This document shows, piece after piece, positions 29,897-38,337 of a stretch of 64,000 nucleotides of DNA. The notes under the pieces are model-generated. The model made no database searches, was not told where the DNA came from, and saw only the letters and a list, made by a program, of their open reading frames with translations. Position 1 is the stretch's first letter. Each line of letters starts with the position of its first letter. This DNA is from Azospirillum sp. TSO35-2. GTDB lineage: Bacteria; Pseudomonadota; Alphaproteobacteria; Azospirillales; Azospirillaceae. A program made the translations under genes and the position numbers. Location of the stretch: contig NZ_LGRA01000021.1 in assembly GCF_003116095.1 (NCBI RefSeq), forward strand, positions 1,555,986 through 1,619,985. Reading direction: 5' to 3'.

Positions 29897-29997
29897 TCGT
29901 CTCTTCGCCTGATCCCCGGGCCGGAGGGCATCCGCCGCCTTGCCCTTGTTGGCGAGCGCCGACCTCCCCGTCGTCGGCGCCGCCGGCGGTCCCGACC

Positions 29998-30321
29998 TCA
30001 GCCTTCCTTGCGGGGGACGGTCTGGATCACTTCGAAGCCTTCGAACTCCGGCGGGCCGACATACAGCGGCTTGCGCGCGCCGGCGTTGCCGTGGGCGGCG
30101 CGGAACACCTCCGACCGGGTCCAGCCGACGAACGCCTCCTCCGACTCCCAGACGGTGTGGGAGGCGTAGAGCCGGTGCTCCTCGCGGTCGGGGCCGCGCA
30201 GCATGTGGAACTCGACGAAACCCGGCACCGTGTGGAGATGAACCTCGCGGTTCAGCCAGACCTCCTCGAAATCCCCCTCCGATCCGTGGCGGACCTTGAA
30301 GCGGTTCATCGCGATGTACAT
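29998..30321 (-). CDS. Antibiotic-biosynthesis-monooxygenase (ABM) domain protein
   Basis: The 107-residue protein MYIAMNRFKVRHGSEGDFEE... is a ferredoxin-like ABM fold of the HmoA/IsdG class. The block HLHTVPGFVEFHMLRG and the late YASHTVWESEEAFVGW are typical. The HmoA class includes haem-degrading monooxygenases, so a haem role is possible given the neighbouring Fe-S operon, but no catalytic triad is shown. A good ribosome site (GGGGAGACAGGGCGC) precedes the ATG. It converges with the suf operon. Confidence 0.85.
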   Translation of the reverse strand: MYIAMNRFKVRHGSEGDFEEVWLNREVHLHTVPGFVEFHMLRGPDREEHRLYASHTVWESEEAFVGWTRSEVFRAAHGNAGARKPLYVGPPEFEGFEVIQTVPRKEG

Positions 30322-30561
30322 GCGCCCTGTCTCCCCGGCGTGGTCACGGATTAACGAGCGGTGAGGATAACGGCAACGGCGGCCGGTGCACAACCGGCCC
30401 GCCCGACACCACGCCTGCGGACCACCGCCGGGAAGGCCCCCGGACGTCTCCATTCCGTCGGGGTGGTTACTTCGCGTTAACTCAAGCCTGCTCTAATACG
30501 CGCAAAAGACGTGACATGCCGCGTGCCGGATTTCGGCGGAAGGCCGACCGGGGAGGAGACG

Positions 30562-33500
30562 ATGACCGAGACACCCGTGCCGCCGCCGGCACCGGATGAC
30601 CAGAAATCGCAGCCGCTCGGGGTCTTCAGATCCCTGGTCGCGCTGACGGTTCCGTTCCTGCTCGTCCTGTACGCGTCCGGCCTGCCGGGTTCGGTCGAAC
30701 TGGCGCAATATCTGCCGCTCCACACCTTTTTCGAAACCTTCGCCATCGCGGTCGCCGCGCTGATCTTCGCGATCGGCTGGAACGCCTACGCGGAGGAAAA
30801 CACACCGGCGCTGCTGGCGCTGTCCACCGGCTTCCTCGGCGTGGCGCTGCTCGATTTCGGCCATCTCCTCTCCTACGCCGGGATGCCGGCCTTCGTGACG
30901 CCGTCCGGTCCGGAAAAGGCCATCGTCTTCTGGCTGGCGGCGCGGCTTATGGCCGCACTGGCCCTGCTGGCGGCGGCCCTGCTGCCCTGGGACGCGGGGT
31001 CGTCCCGCTTGCGACGTCCGCTGCTCGGCATCGTCCTGCTGACGACCGCGGCGGTCTACTGGGCGGCGCTGTGGCACCCCGACCACCTGCCGCGCACCTT
31101 CATCGAGGGGCAGGGCCTGACGACCACGAAGCTGGTCGCCGAATACATCCTGGTGCTGCTCTACGCCGCCGCCGCGCTGACCCTGCACCGGCGCAGCCGG
31201 CGCCCGACCACGCTCGACGTCGGCCGGCTGATCGTCGCCGCCGTGGCCATCGCCATCGGCGAACTGTGCTTCACCCTGTATTTCAGCGTCTACGACCTGT
31301 CGAACGTCGCCGGCCACGTCTACAAGGTGATCGGCTACTGGTACCTGTACCGCGCCGTGTTCGTGACCTCGGTGCATCGCCCCTACGACGCGCTGCACCG
31401 CTCGCAACGCGATCTGTGGCGGGAGAAGGAACGGGCACGGGTGACGCTGCTGTCGATCGGCGACGGGCTGATCGCCACCGACACCGCCGGCCGGGTGACG
31501 CTGATGAACCCGGTCGCCGAACGGCTGACCGGCTGGAATTCCGCCGAGGCGGCCGGCCGGCCGGTCGCCGACGTCTTCCTGATCGAGAACGCCGAAAGCG
31601 GGGAGCGGGTGGAGGTGCCGGTCCGCCAGGTGCTGCTGCATGGCGAACTGGTCGGGCTGGCGAACCACACCGTGCTGGTGGCGCGCGACGGCCGCCGCAG
31701 CCACATCGCCGACATGGCCACCCCGATCCGCGACCACGACGGCCGGCTGCATGGCGTCGTGCTGGTCTTCCAGGACGTGACGGAAACCTACAACAGCCGC
31801 GAGGCGCTGAAGGAAAGCCTGTCGCTCAACAAGGGCATCCTGGAAAGCGCCGCCTGCGGCATCATCGCCACCACGCTGGACGGCGCGTTGCGCGTGTTCA
31901 ACCGCGAGGCCGAGCGGATCTTCGGTTACAGCGCGGCGGAAACGCTGGGCCGGCCCATCCTGCCGCAGCTCCACGACGCCGACGAACTCCGCGTCCATGC
32001 CGGCCGTCTGACGGTCGAACTGGGCCGCCCGGTCCAGTCCGGCTTCGACGCCCTGGTCGCCCGTACCCGCGACAGCGGCGAGCCCGATCACCGCGAATGG
32101 ACCGGGATCCGCAAGGACGGAACCCGCATCGCCGTGTCGATGGTGATCAGCGTGCTGCGCGACAGCGGCGGCGCGGTGCGCGGCTATCTGGCCGTCGTGA
32201 TGGACATCACCGAGCGCAAGCGCGCCGAACGGCAGATCGAGACGCTCGCCTATTATGACCCGCTGACCAACCTGCCCAACCGCCGCCTGCTGCTGGAAAC
32301 GCTGGGCCGCCATCTGCGCGAGGCGCAGCGGGCCGGGTGCTGGGGGGCGCTGATGTGCCTCGGGCTCGACGACTTCAAGCGGCTGAACGACGCCCGCGGC
32401 CACGCCGCCGGCGACATCCTGCTGCGCGAACTGGCCGACCGGCTGACCGGCACCCTGCGACCGGGCGACATGGCCGGCCGGTTGAGCGGCGACCAGTTCG
32501 TGATCCTGCTGCCCGACCTCGGCACCGACCGGGCGGAGGCCCAGGCGACCGCCCGGCGGACGGCGGAGACGATCCGGCGGGCGGTCGCCCAGCCCTTCCA
32601 CCTCGACCGCTGGGAGCACAGCATCTTCGCCAGCATCGGCGTGACCGTCTTCCCCAAGACGGCGACCGAGACGGTGGAGGATCTGCTGAAGCAGGCGGAC
32701 ACCGCCATGTACGCGGCCAAGGACGCCGGCCGGAACACGATCTGCCCCTACGACCCCGCCATGCTGGTCGACGCCGAATCCCGCCTGCGCCTGCAACAGG
32801 ATTTGCGCAAGGCGGTGCAGGCCGGGGAATTCACGCTGTTCCTCCAGCCGCAGACCCGCGCCGACGGCACCCTGGTCGCGGCCGAGGCGCTGGTGCGCTG
32901 GATGCACCCGCAGCGCGGACTGGTGGCGCCGGGCGCCTTCATCGCGGTGGCGGAGGAGTCGGGGCTGATCCTGCCGCTGGGCGACTGGGTCCTGACGGAG
33001 GCCTGCCATGTGCTGCGGCGGCTGGCCGACAGCGGCATCGGCTGCAAACTGTCGGTCAACATCAGCCCGCGCCAGTTCCGGCAGCCGGGCTTCTGCGCCG
33101 ACGTGATCGCCGCGGTGGAGGCGACGGGGATCGACCCCCGGCGCCTGACGCTGGAGATCACCGAAGGCATCGCGATCGAGGACTGCGCCACCACCGTCGC
33201 CAAGATGGCCACGCTGTCGGCGTTCGGGATCTCCTTCTCGCTCGACGATTTCGGCACCGGGTTCTCGTCGCTGTCCTACCTGCAGCAGCTTCCGGTCACG
33301 GAGATCAAGATCGACCGTTCCTTCGTCCAGGACGTCGCCGGCAACAGCCACAACGCGGCGCTGGTCGAGATGATCTTGTCGATCGCCGGCCGGCTGGGCC
33401 TCGAAACCGTGGCGGAGGGGGTGGAGACGGCGGCGGAGCGCGACTTCCTGCACGATCGCGGCTGCGCGATCTTCCAGGGCTATTACTTCGACCGGCCGAT

Positions 33501-33564
33501 GCCCGTCGACGACTTCGTCGGCAAATACGTGGCCCCGGCGGACCGCCTGCCGACCTCGGTATGA
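30562..33564 (+). CDS. MASE3-PAS-PAS-GGDEF-EAL c-di-GMP protein with degenerate GGDEF
   Basis: The 1000-residue membrane protein starts with a MASE3 sensor of several membrane helices (about 25-270), then two PAS domains (about 295-410 and 425-550), a GGDEF domain (about 560-720) and an EAL domain (about 735-990). The cyclase signature is SGDQF (in GRLSGDQFVILLP) rather than GGDEF, so cyclase activity is unlikely. The EAL site is intact: AAEALVRWMHP, NISPRQF, LEITEGIAIED and LDDFGTGFSSLSYL. It should therefore be mainly a c-di-GMP phosphodiesterase. The ATG follows GGGGAGGAGAC. Confidence 0.9.
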   Translation: MTETPVPPPAPDDQKSQPLGVFRSLVALTVPFLLVLYASGLPGSVELAQYLPLHTFFETFAIAVAALIFAIGWNAYAEENTPALLALSTGFLGVALLDFGHLLSYAGMPAFVTPSGPEKAIVFWLAARLMAALALLAAALLPWDAGSSRLRRPLLGIVLLTTAAVYWAALWHPDHLPRTFIEGQGLTTTKLVAEYILVLLYAAAALTLHRRSRRPTTLDVGRLIVAAVAIAIGELCFTLYFSVYDLSNVAGHVYKVIGYWYLYRAVFVTSVHRPYDALHRSQRDLWREKERARVTLLSIGDGLIATDTAGRVTLMNPVAERLTGWNSAEAAGRPVADVFLIENAESGERVEVPVRQVLLHGELVGLANHTVLVARDGRRSHIADMATPIRDHDGRLHGVVLVFQDVTETYNSREALKESLSLNKGILESAACGIIATTLDGALRVFNREAERIFGYSAAETLGRPILPQLHDADELRVHAGRLTVELGRPVQSGFDALVARTRDSGEPDHREWTGIRKDGTRIAVSMVISVLRDSGGAVRGYLAVVMDITERKRAERQIETLAYYDPLTNLPNRRLLLETLGRHLREAQRAGCWGALMCLGLDDFKRLNDARGHAAGDILLRELADRLTGTLRPGDMAGRLSGDQFVILLPDLGTDRAEAQATARRTAETIRRAVAQPFHLDRWEHSIFASIGVTVFPKTATETVEDLLKQADTAMYAAKDAGRNTICPYDPAMLVDAESRLRLQQDLRKAVQAGEFTLFLQPQTRADGTLVAAEALVRWMHPQRGLVAPGAFIAVAEESGLILPLGDWVLTEACHVLRRLADSGIGCKLSVNISPRQFRQPGFCADVIAAVEATGIDPRRLTLEITEGIAIEDCATTVAKMATLSAFGISFSLDDFGTGFSSLSYLQQLPVTEIKIDRSFVQDVAGNSHNAALVEMILSIAGRLGLETVAEGVETAAERDFLHDRGCAIFQGYYFDRPMPVDDFVGKYVAPADRLPTSV

Positions 33565-33607
33565 TGGAGGGGCCGGCGACGGCCCCTCCGCAGCGCCTGA
33601 CCGATGC

Positions 33608-34717
33608 CTACTTCTGGGCAACCGTCTCCGGCTGGCCGTTGTGCCAGGTGTACATGACGTAGTTGGGCTTGGTGATGTCGCCCTTCTTGTCGAACTCCAC
33701 CGCGCCGACAACGGTGTCGAAGCTGTTGGCGTGCAGGGCGGTGCTCAGCTTCCTGGTGTCGGTGCCGCCGGCCTTCTGCAGGCCCTGGGCGATCACCTGG
33801 ACCGCGGCGTAGCTGTAGAAGGCGAAGTTGCCCGGCTCGGGCAGGCCGGCCTTCTTGAAGGAGGCGATCAGCTCCTTGGCGTTGGGGTCGCTGGCGGCCG
33901 ACGGGCTGTCGGTGTAGAGCGTGCCCTCGCCGGCCGGGCCGGTGATCGCCCAGTATTCCTGGTTGTTCAGGCCGTCGCCGGCAATGAACTGCGGCTTCAG
34001 CCCCTGTTCGTGCGACTGGCGGACGAGCAGGCCGAGTTCGGGGTGGTAGCCGCCGTAATAGACCGCATCGATCCGCTTGTCCTTCAGGCTGGTGACCAGG
34101 GACGAGAAGTCGCGCTCGCCCGCGGTGACCGACCCGCGGTAGGCGACCTTGCCCCCCGCCTTCTCCAGCGTCTCGACGACGACGTCGGCCAAGCCCTTGC
34201 CGTAGGCCTGCTTGTCGTCCAGAACGGCGATGTTCTTGCCCTGGAACGCCTTGGCGAGGTAGTTGCCCGCCACCACGCCCTGCTGGTCGTCGCGACCGCA
34301 GACGCGGAAGATGGTGGGATAGCCCTTGGCCGTCAGCAGCGGGTTGGTGGCGGTCGGGGTGACCATCACCACGCCTTCCTCCTGGTAGACGTCTGAGGCC
34401 GGGATCGAGGCGCCGGAGCAGAGATGGCCGACGACCGCCGTGACCTTGTCGCGCACGAACTGGTTGGCGACCGCCACCGCCTGACGCGGATCGCAGGCGT
34501 CGTCGCCCACCTTCAGGACCAGCTTCTGACCCAGCACGCCGCCCTTGGCGTTGATGTCCTCGATCGCCTGCTTGGCGCCGTACACCGACTGCTCGCCCAG
34601 CGCGGCCACCGGGCCGGTGGTCGCGGTGCCGAGACCGATGACGATGTCGGCCTGCGCCGACCCGATGCCGGCGAGCAGCGCGACCACGCTGACGAGGGGA
34701 ATTGCGGTGACACGCAT
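33608..34717 (-). CDS. Branched-chain amino-acid ABC transporter substrate-binding protein (LivK-like)
   Basis: The 369-residue protein has a signal peptide (VTAIPLVSVVALLAGIGSAQA) cleaved before DIVIGL. It continues ATTGPVAALGEQSVYGAKQAIEDIN and GHLCSGASIPASDVYQ, the type I periplasmic binding fold of LivJ/LivK. A matching LivHMGF transporter is not next to it, so it may serve a permease encoded elsewhere. The ATG at 34717 is set by the signal peptide and GGGAGAAGCACC; an in-frame ATG 39 codons earlier would hide the signal. Confidence 0.92.
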   Translation of the reverse strand: MRVTAIPLVSVVALLAGIGSAQADIVIGLGTATTGPVAALGEQSVYGAKQAIEDINAKGGVLGQKLVLKVGDDACDPRQAVAVANQFVRDKVTAVVGHLCSGASIPASDVYQEEGVVMVTPTATNPLLTAKGYPTIFRVCGRDDQQGVVAGNYLAKAFQGKNIAVLDDKQAYGKGLADVVVETLEKAGGKVAYRGSVTAGERDFSSLVTSLKDKRIDAVYYGGYHPELGLLVRQSHEQGLKPQFIAGDGLNNQEYWAITGPAGEGTLYTDSPSAASDPNAKELIASFKKAGLPEPGNFAFYSYAAVQVIAQGLQKAGGTDTRKLSTALHANSFDTVVGAVEFDKKGDITKPNYVMYTWHNGQPETVAQK

Positions 34718-34886
34718 GGTGCTTCTCCCAGGATTATCCGTGGCGCCGGGCCATTCCGACCGGCCACGGCGCGTCCCCTTTTTTGACCGAACCGGCAAGT
34801 TTTTGAAAGGGCGATCCCGTATATCCGCGTCCATATGTCCCGCTTCCAGCCGATCGGGTCATTATCCGCCCCGCCGCGACGCCCCG

Positions 34887-36008
34887 CTACTCCCGGAACA
34901 GCTCCGCCGCGACGGCGTCGAGGACGCTGTCGTCGCTCCGCTGGTTGCCGTTGGTCAGGACGATCAGGGCGGTGCGGCGGCCGGGGTAATAGCGGACGTC
35001 GGCCTCGAACCCGTCATAGCGGCCGTCATGGCCGACGCTGCGGCCCCAACGGTCCTTGGCCAGCGCCAGCCCGAGCCCCTGCCCGGCCTCCTGCTCCGAT
35101 GGCACCTGCATGCGCGCCACCAGCGACGGGCCGAGCAGGCGGCCGTCGCGGAACAGCGCGAAGATGAAGCGTTCCAGATCGCCCGCGGTGGTGACCAGCG
35201 GCCCGTCGCCGGTGGTGGCGGCCCAGGACCGGCGGCTGACGTCGCCCTCGTCGGTGTAGCCATGGGCCAGCCGGCGGTCGCGCGGGTCGGCACCGACCGT
35301 GGTCGCGCCCATACCGGCGCGCGCCAGCACCCGGCGCTCCAGCACCCGCGGGAAGGGGGCGCCGTCGCGCACCGCGGCGATGTGGCCGAGCAGGACATAG
35401 TTGCTGTTGGAATACTCGTACTGGCCGCCGACCGGGCCGGCCGCCGGCTCGCCATGGGCGTAGGCCAGCAGCGAGGCGCCGCGCGGCAGGTCGGGCCTCG
35501 CCTGCTCGTCCGCCTCATAGGCGTCGGTGACGTAATCGGGAATGCCCGAGCTGTGGTCGAGCAGATGGACCAGCCGCGCCCGGTTGGCGTTGGCCAGCCG
35601 CCCCAGCGGCAGATCCCCGACCAGTTCGCGCACCGGCTGGTCGAGCGCGATCAACCCCTCCTCCACCTGCTGGAGCACGGCAACCGCCGTCGCCATCTTG
35701 CCGACCGAGGCGACGTAGAACCGCGTGTCCTCGGTCACCGGCGTCCCGCCCCGCCGGTCGGCGACCCCGGACACGACGACCCGCCGCCCCGTCGGCCCCG
35801 ACACCAGCAGCACGCCACCGTCCAGCTCCTCCGCCTCGAGGAAGCGGTCGAGCATCCGTTGCAGGCGGTCGCCCCCGGCGGCGGCTGGGTTGGGTATGAC
35901 CAGAGCCACCATCGCCAGCAGGGCCGTCGCGGCGAGCGCCCGACCGACGATGGTTCCGAATTGCCGGGGAAGAGCGCGGTTCCGCCCGCCCGGTCCGTGG
36001 TCCTGCAT
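34887..36008 (-). CDS. Exported serine beta-lactamase-family hydrolase
   Basis: The 373-residue protein has an N-terminal hydrophobic export signal (GRALAATALLAMVALVIPNPAAA). The SxxK nucleophile is S101-V-G-K104 in YVASVGKMA, the YxN motif is Y-S-N in YEYSNSNYVLLG, and the third motif reads H-D-G in SVGHDGRYDG. It belongs to the class C/penicillin-binding-like serine hydrolase group, which includes esterases and D-peptidases; it is not evidence for beta-lactam resistance. The ATG follows AGGGGGATGGC. Confidence 0.87.
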   Translation of the reverse strand: MQDHGPGGRNRALPRQFGTIVGRALAATALLAMVALVIPNPAAAGGDRLQRMLDRFLEAEELDGGVLLVSGPTGRRVVVSGVADRRGGTPVTEDTRFYVASVGKMATAVAVLQQVEEGLIALDQPVRELVGDLPLGRLANANRARLVHLLDHSSGIPDYVTDAYEADEQARPDLPRGASLLAYAHGEPAAGPVGGQYEYSNSNYVLLGHIAAVRDGAPFPRVLERRVLARAGMGATTVGADPRDRRLAHGYTDEGDVSRRSWAATTGDGPLVTTAGDLERFIFALFRDGRLLGPSLVARMQVPSEQEAGQGLGLALAKDRWGRSVGHDGRYDGFEADVRYYPGRRTALIVLTNGNQRSDDSVLDAVAAELFRE

Positions 36009-36099
36009 GCCATCCCCCTGCGCTGGCCCGGATGCCGCCGATCCCGGCCCTCCCCCGAAAGGGTAGGTCGAGCAACCGGGAAAGGGCAAGGACAGCCGG

Positions 36100-37332
36100 T
36101 CAGCCGGCCGGGGTCGCCTGCGGATGGTCGGCGTGGGGCCGGTCGGCCGCGCCGGTCACACGGAGAGGCAGCAGGCTGCGGCGGGTGGCGACGAGCCAGA
36201 CCGGGTAGCCCAGCAGGGCGAGGGTCAAGGCCTGCTTCAGCCACATCTGCGTCGGCCGGTAGAACCAGCCGCCATAGACATGCAATCCCAACCCGACCAC
36301 GGCGAGCCCCAGCAGCATCGGCAACGCCCCGGCGCGCGGCCGGCGATGCTCCACCACCGCGGCCAGCGTGGTGAGAACCGCGATGCTGAGGTAGGAGCCC
36401 TCCTCCGTCCGCGGGTTGAACAGCACCAGATACCAGGCGCCGAGCATCAGCGTGACCATCACCCCAGTCGCATGGTCCAGCCGCCGCACCCCGGCCCAGG
36501 CGATCCCGGCCACCAGCAGCGCCCCGGCGATCCTGAGCCCGGTCATGGTGGCGTAGGCGGGCTGCACCCCGGCCTCCGCCAGCAGGCGGGTCAGGTCGAA
36601 CCAGCGGCCGCTGTCGGGGGCGGCGGCGATGGCGAGCTTGCCGATCATCGCCGCATACTGTCCGGCGACATAGCCGGGGTCCGGGTGCAGGAAGGGCGCC
36701 AGCAGCGCCACCAGCAGCCCGAGCGCCAGCGGCCGCCGCACCCCCGGCCGCACCCCCGCGAACAGCAGCGCCGGCACCAGCGCCAGTGGCTTCAACGCCA
36801 CCGCGAGCGCCAGCATCCGCCCGCCCCGCCGGTCATGCCCGCGCGCCAGATCGACCGCGGCGTGCAGGACGACCGACATCATGATCAGCTCGCACTGGCC
36901 GCGCAGGATGTTGATCGACGCGGTGGGGATCGCCGCCACCAGCACCCAGGCGGCGAGCGTCCGCCCCATGTTCGGGTGCAGCAACGCCGCCACCCGGTAC
37001 ACCGCTCCGGAGAAGACCGCCACCATCACCAGCCGCCACAGCTGGTCCCCAACCTCCAACGGCAACGCCGCCAGCGGCCCGAGCAGCACGGCGCTGGATG
37101 GGAAATAGAGAAAGCCGTGAATGCCCTCGGTGTAGACCGGCACCGACGACCACCAGTCCAGCACCGCATCCCGATAGATGTGCGTGATCGGCCGCCCCGG
37201 CCGGACGATGGCCATCACCGCCATCGCCACCACGAACAGGCACCACACCCCAACCGCCCACGCACTGGCGCCGACACGGCGCGCGTTTCCGCCGCGCGAA
37301 ACGCGCGACAGAACAGTTCCATTCGAGTTCAT
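36100..37332 (-). CDS. GT87-like (DUF2029) polytopic membrane protein
   Basis: The 410-residue protein has about ten membrane helices and the N-terminal pattern of GT-C fold mannosyltransferases: SVPVYTEGIHGFLYFPSSAVLLGPLAALP with the conserved Y/P-rich loop, then NILRGQCELIMMSVVLHA. Members transfer mannose or arabinose from polyprenol carriers, or are of unknown use. A GTG 8 codons upstream is in frame, but ATG 37332 gives the more usual start. No glycan gene lies next to it. Confidence 0.72.
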   Translation of the reverse strand: MNSNGTVLSRVSRGGNARRVGASAWAVGVWCLFVVAMAVMAIVRPGRPITHIYRDAVLDWWSSVPVYTEGIHGFLYFPSSAVLLGPLAALPLEVGDQLWRLVMVAVFSGAVYRVAALLHPNMGRTLAAWVLVAAIPTASINILRGQCELIMMSVVLHAAVDLARGHDRRGGRMLALAVALKPLALVPALLFAGVRPGVRRPLALGLLVALLAPFLHPDPGYVAGQYAAMIGKLAIAAAPDSGRWFDLTRLLAEAGVQPAYATMTGLRIAGALLVAGIAWAGVRRLDHATGVMVTLMLGAWYLVLFNPRTEEGSYLSIAVLTTLAAVVEHRRPRAGALPMLLGLAVVGLGLHVYGGWFYRPTQMWLKQALTLALLGYPVWLVATRRSLLPLRVTGAADRPHADHPQATPAG

Positions 37333-37456
37333 GAAATTACCGGACCCCAAGCCCACGCCCGGAGCGGTTCAATAATGGAGATCGGAACGGTCAGGTAATT
37401 AAATGATTTTCATTATAGAGACTGAACTGTTCCGCTTTCGAGTTCCGCCATAACCT

Positions 37457-38029
37457 TCAGGTGAAGTTGTCGGAGAGCCCGAGATTTTTCAGATCGAAGC
37501 CAGCGTCCTTGCAGGTCTGCCGGATCTGACGGACGGCAACCAGCAGTTCCTTGCTCTGGCTGAGCGTCGGCGGCGTCCGCAGGATCTGCGCGAAGAGTTC
37601 CTGGTTCATTTCGAAGGCCATCGGGTTCGAAGGATCGCCCTGGAGATACAGGGTGAGCATGTCGTCAAAGATGTTGCTGTCGACGGTACGTGACTTCGAC
37701 GTCTTCACCCGCTTGAACCAGCTCATGCTTTTCGCCAGCTTGGAGTTCTGTTCGACCGTCTTCATCTCTCGGGCGAGCTTGGCGTAGGCTTTGCTGTCGT
37801 CGTCCTTGTCGCGCAGGAACATCTTGAAGATGCACAGAGCCTTGGTCTTGGTTGGCTCACCCCGGAAGTCCAGCACCATCCATGGGAACAGCACACGCTT
37901 GAGTCGGTCGGTCGAGGCTTGAACAGAATCTCCCACGCTGCTCGACGCGATGCGCGACAAGGCGGCGTAAACAAGCGCCCGGCGAACGTCCAGCGGGGCA
38001 AAGGCGATGGTGTGGGCAACCGTCTTCAC
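37457..38029 (-). CDS. Unknown protein, 190 residues, atypical composition
   Basis: The product (MKTVAHTIAFAPLDVRR at the start, LSDNFT at the end) is helical, Lys/Ser-rich and soluble, unlike the Ala/Arg-rich proteins around it. I recognise no family. The start is a GTG at 38029, well supported by GAGGAGG 7 bases upstream. The gene and its flanks (37376-38100) are visibly richer in A and T than the neighbourhood, and a palindromic repeat follows upstream, so it may have come by transfer. Confidence 0.6.
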   Translation of the reverse strand: MKTVAHTIAFAPLDVRRALVYAALSRIASSSVGDSVQASTDRLKRVLFPWMVLDFRGEPTKTKALCIFKMFLRDKDDDSKAYAKLAREMKTVEQNSKLAKSMSWFKRVKTSKSRTVDSNIFDDMLTLYLQGDPSNPMAFEMNQELFAQILRTPPTLSQSKELLVAVRQIRQTCKDAGFDLKNLGLSDNFT

Positions 38030-38174
38030 GCCAACCCCTCCTCGATTAAGGATATTTTCGTTCCGTCCGGGTTAGCACACATAATGATGCAGGCTCAATA
38101 TATTGCGGACCGGTCCGGGCTGGCCGATCCGCCTAGCCGGTGGGAGGTTGGATGCCCGCTTCCAATCCTGCCGG

Positions 38175-38259
38175 CGTCATCCCCGCGGACGCGGGAATCC
38201 TGGTTTTTCCGCAGGAAGATCAATGGGAAAGCTGGATTCCCGCCTCCGCACGGATGACG
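38175..38259. repeat. Extragenic palindromic element upstream of polA's end
   Basis: Arms 38175-38200 and 38234-38259 match at 23 of 26 positions around a 33-base centre; the left arm reads CGTCATCCCCGCGGACGCGG. It lies in the 308-base gap 38030-38337. The CGTCATCCCCGCG/GGATGACG pattern is a common dispersed repeat in many proteobacteria. No gene was seen in the gap. Confidence 0.8.
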
Positions 38260-38337
38260 GGAATCCATTGATTGGGATCGTCTCGTTCCGAAGCGGCGGC
38301 CCTGCAGTTCCAGCGGGGCCGCTCCGCTCGCGGCGCC

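Noticed and set aside
30493-33711. Long leftward frame opposite the GGDEF-EAL gene
   Set aside because: Antisense shadow without any known domain; the other strand holds a complete multidomain protein.
34887-36008. Beta-lactam resistance gene
   Set aside because: The family motifs are of general serine hydrolases; HDG replaces the KTG motif of true beta-lactamases.
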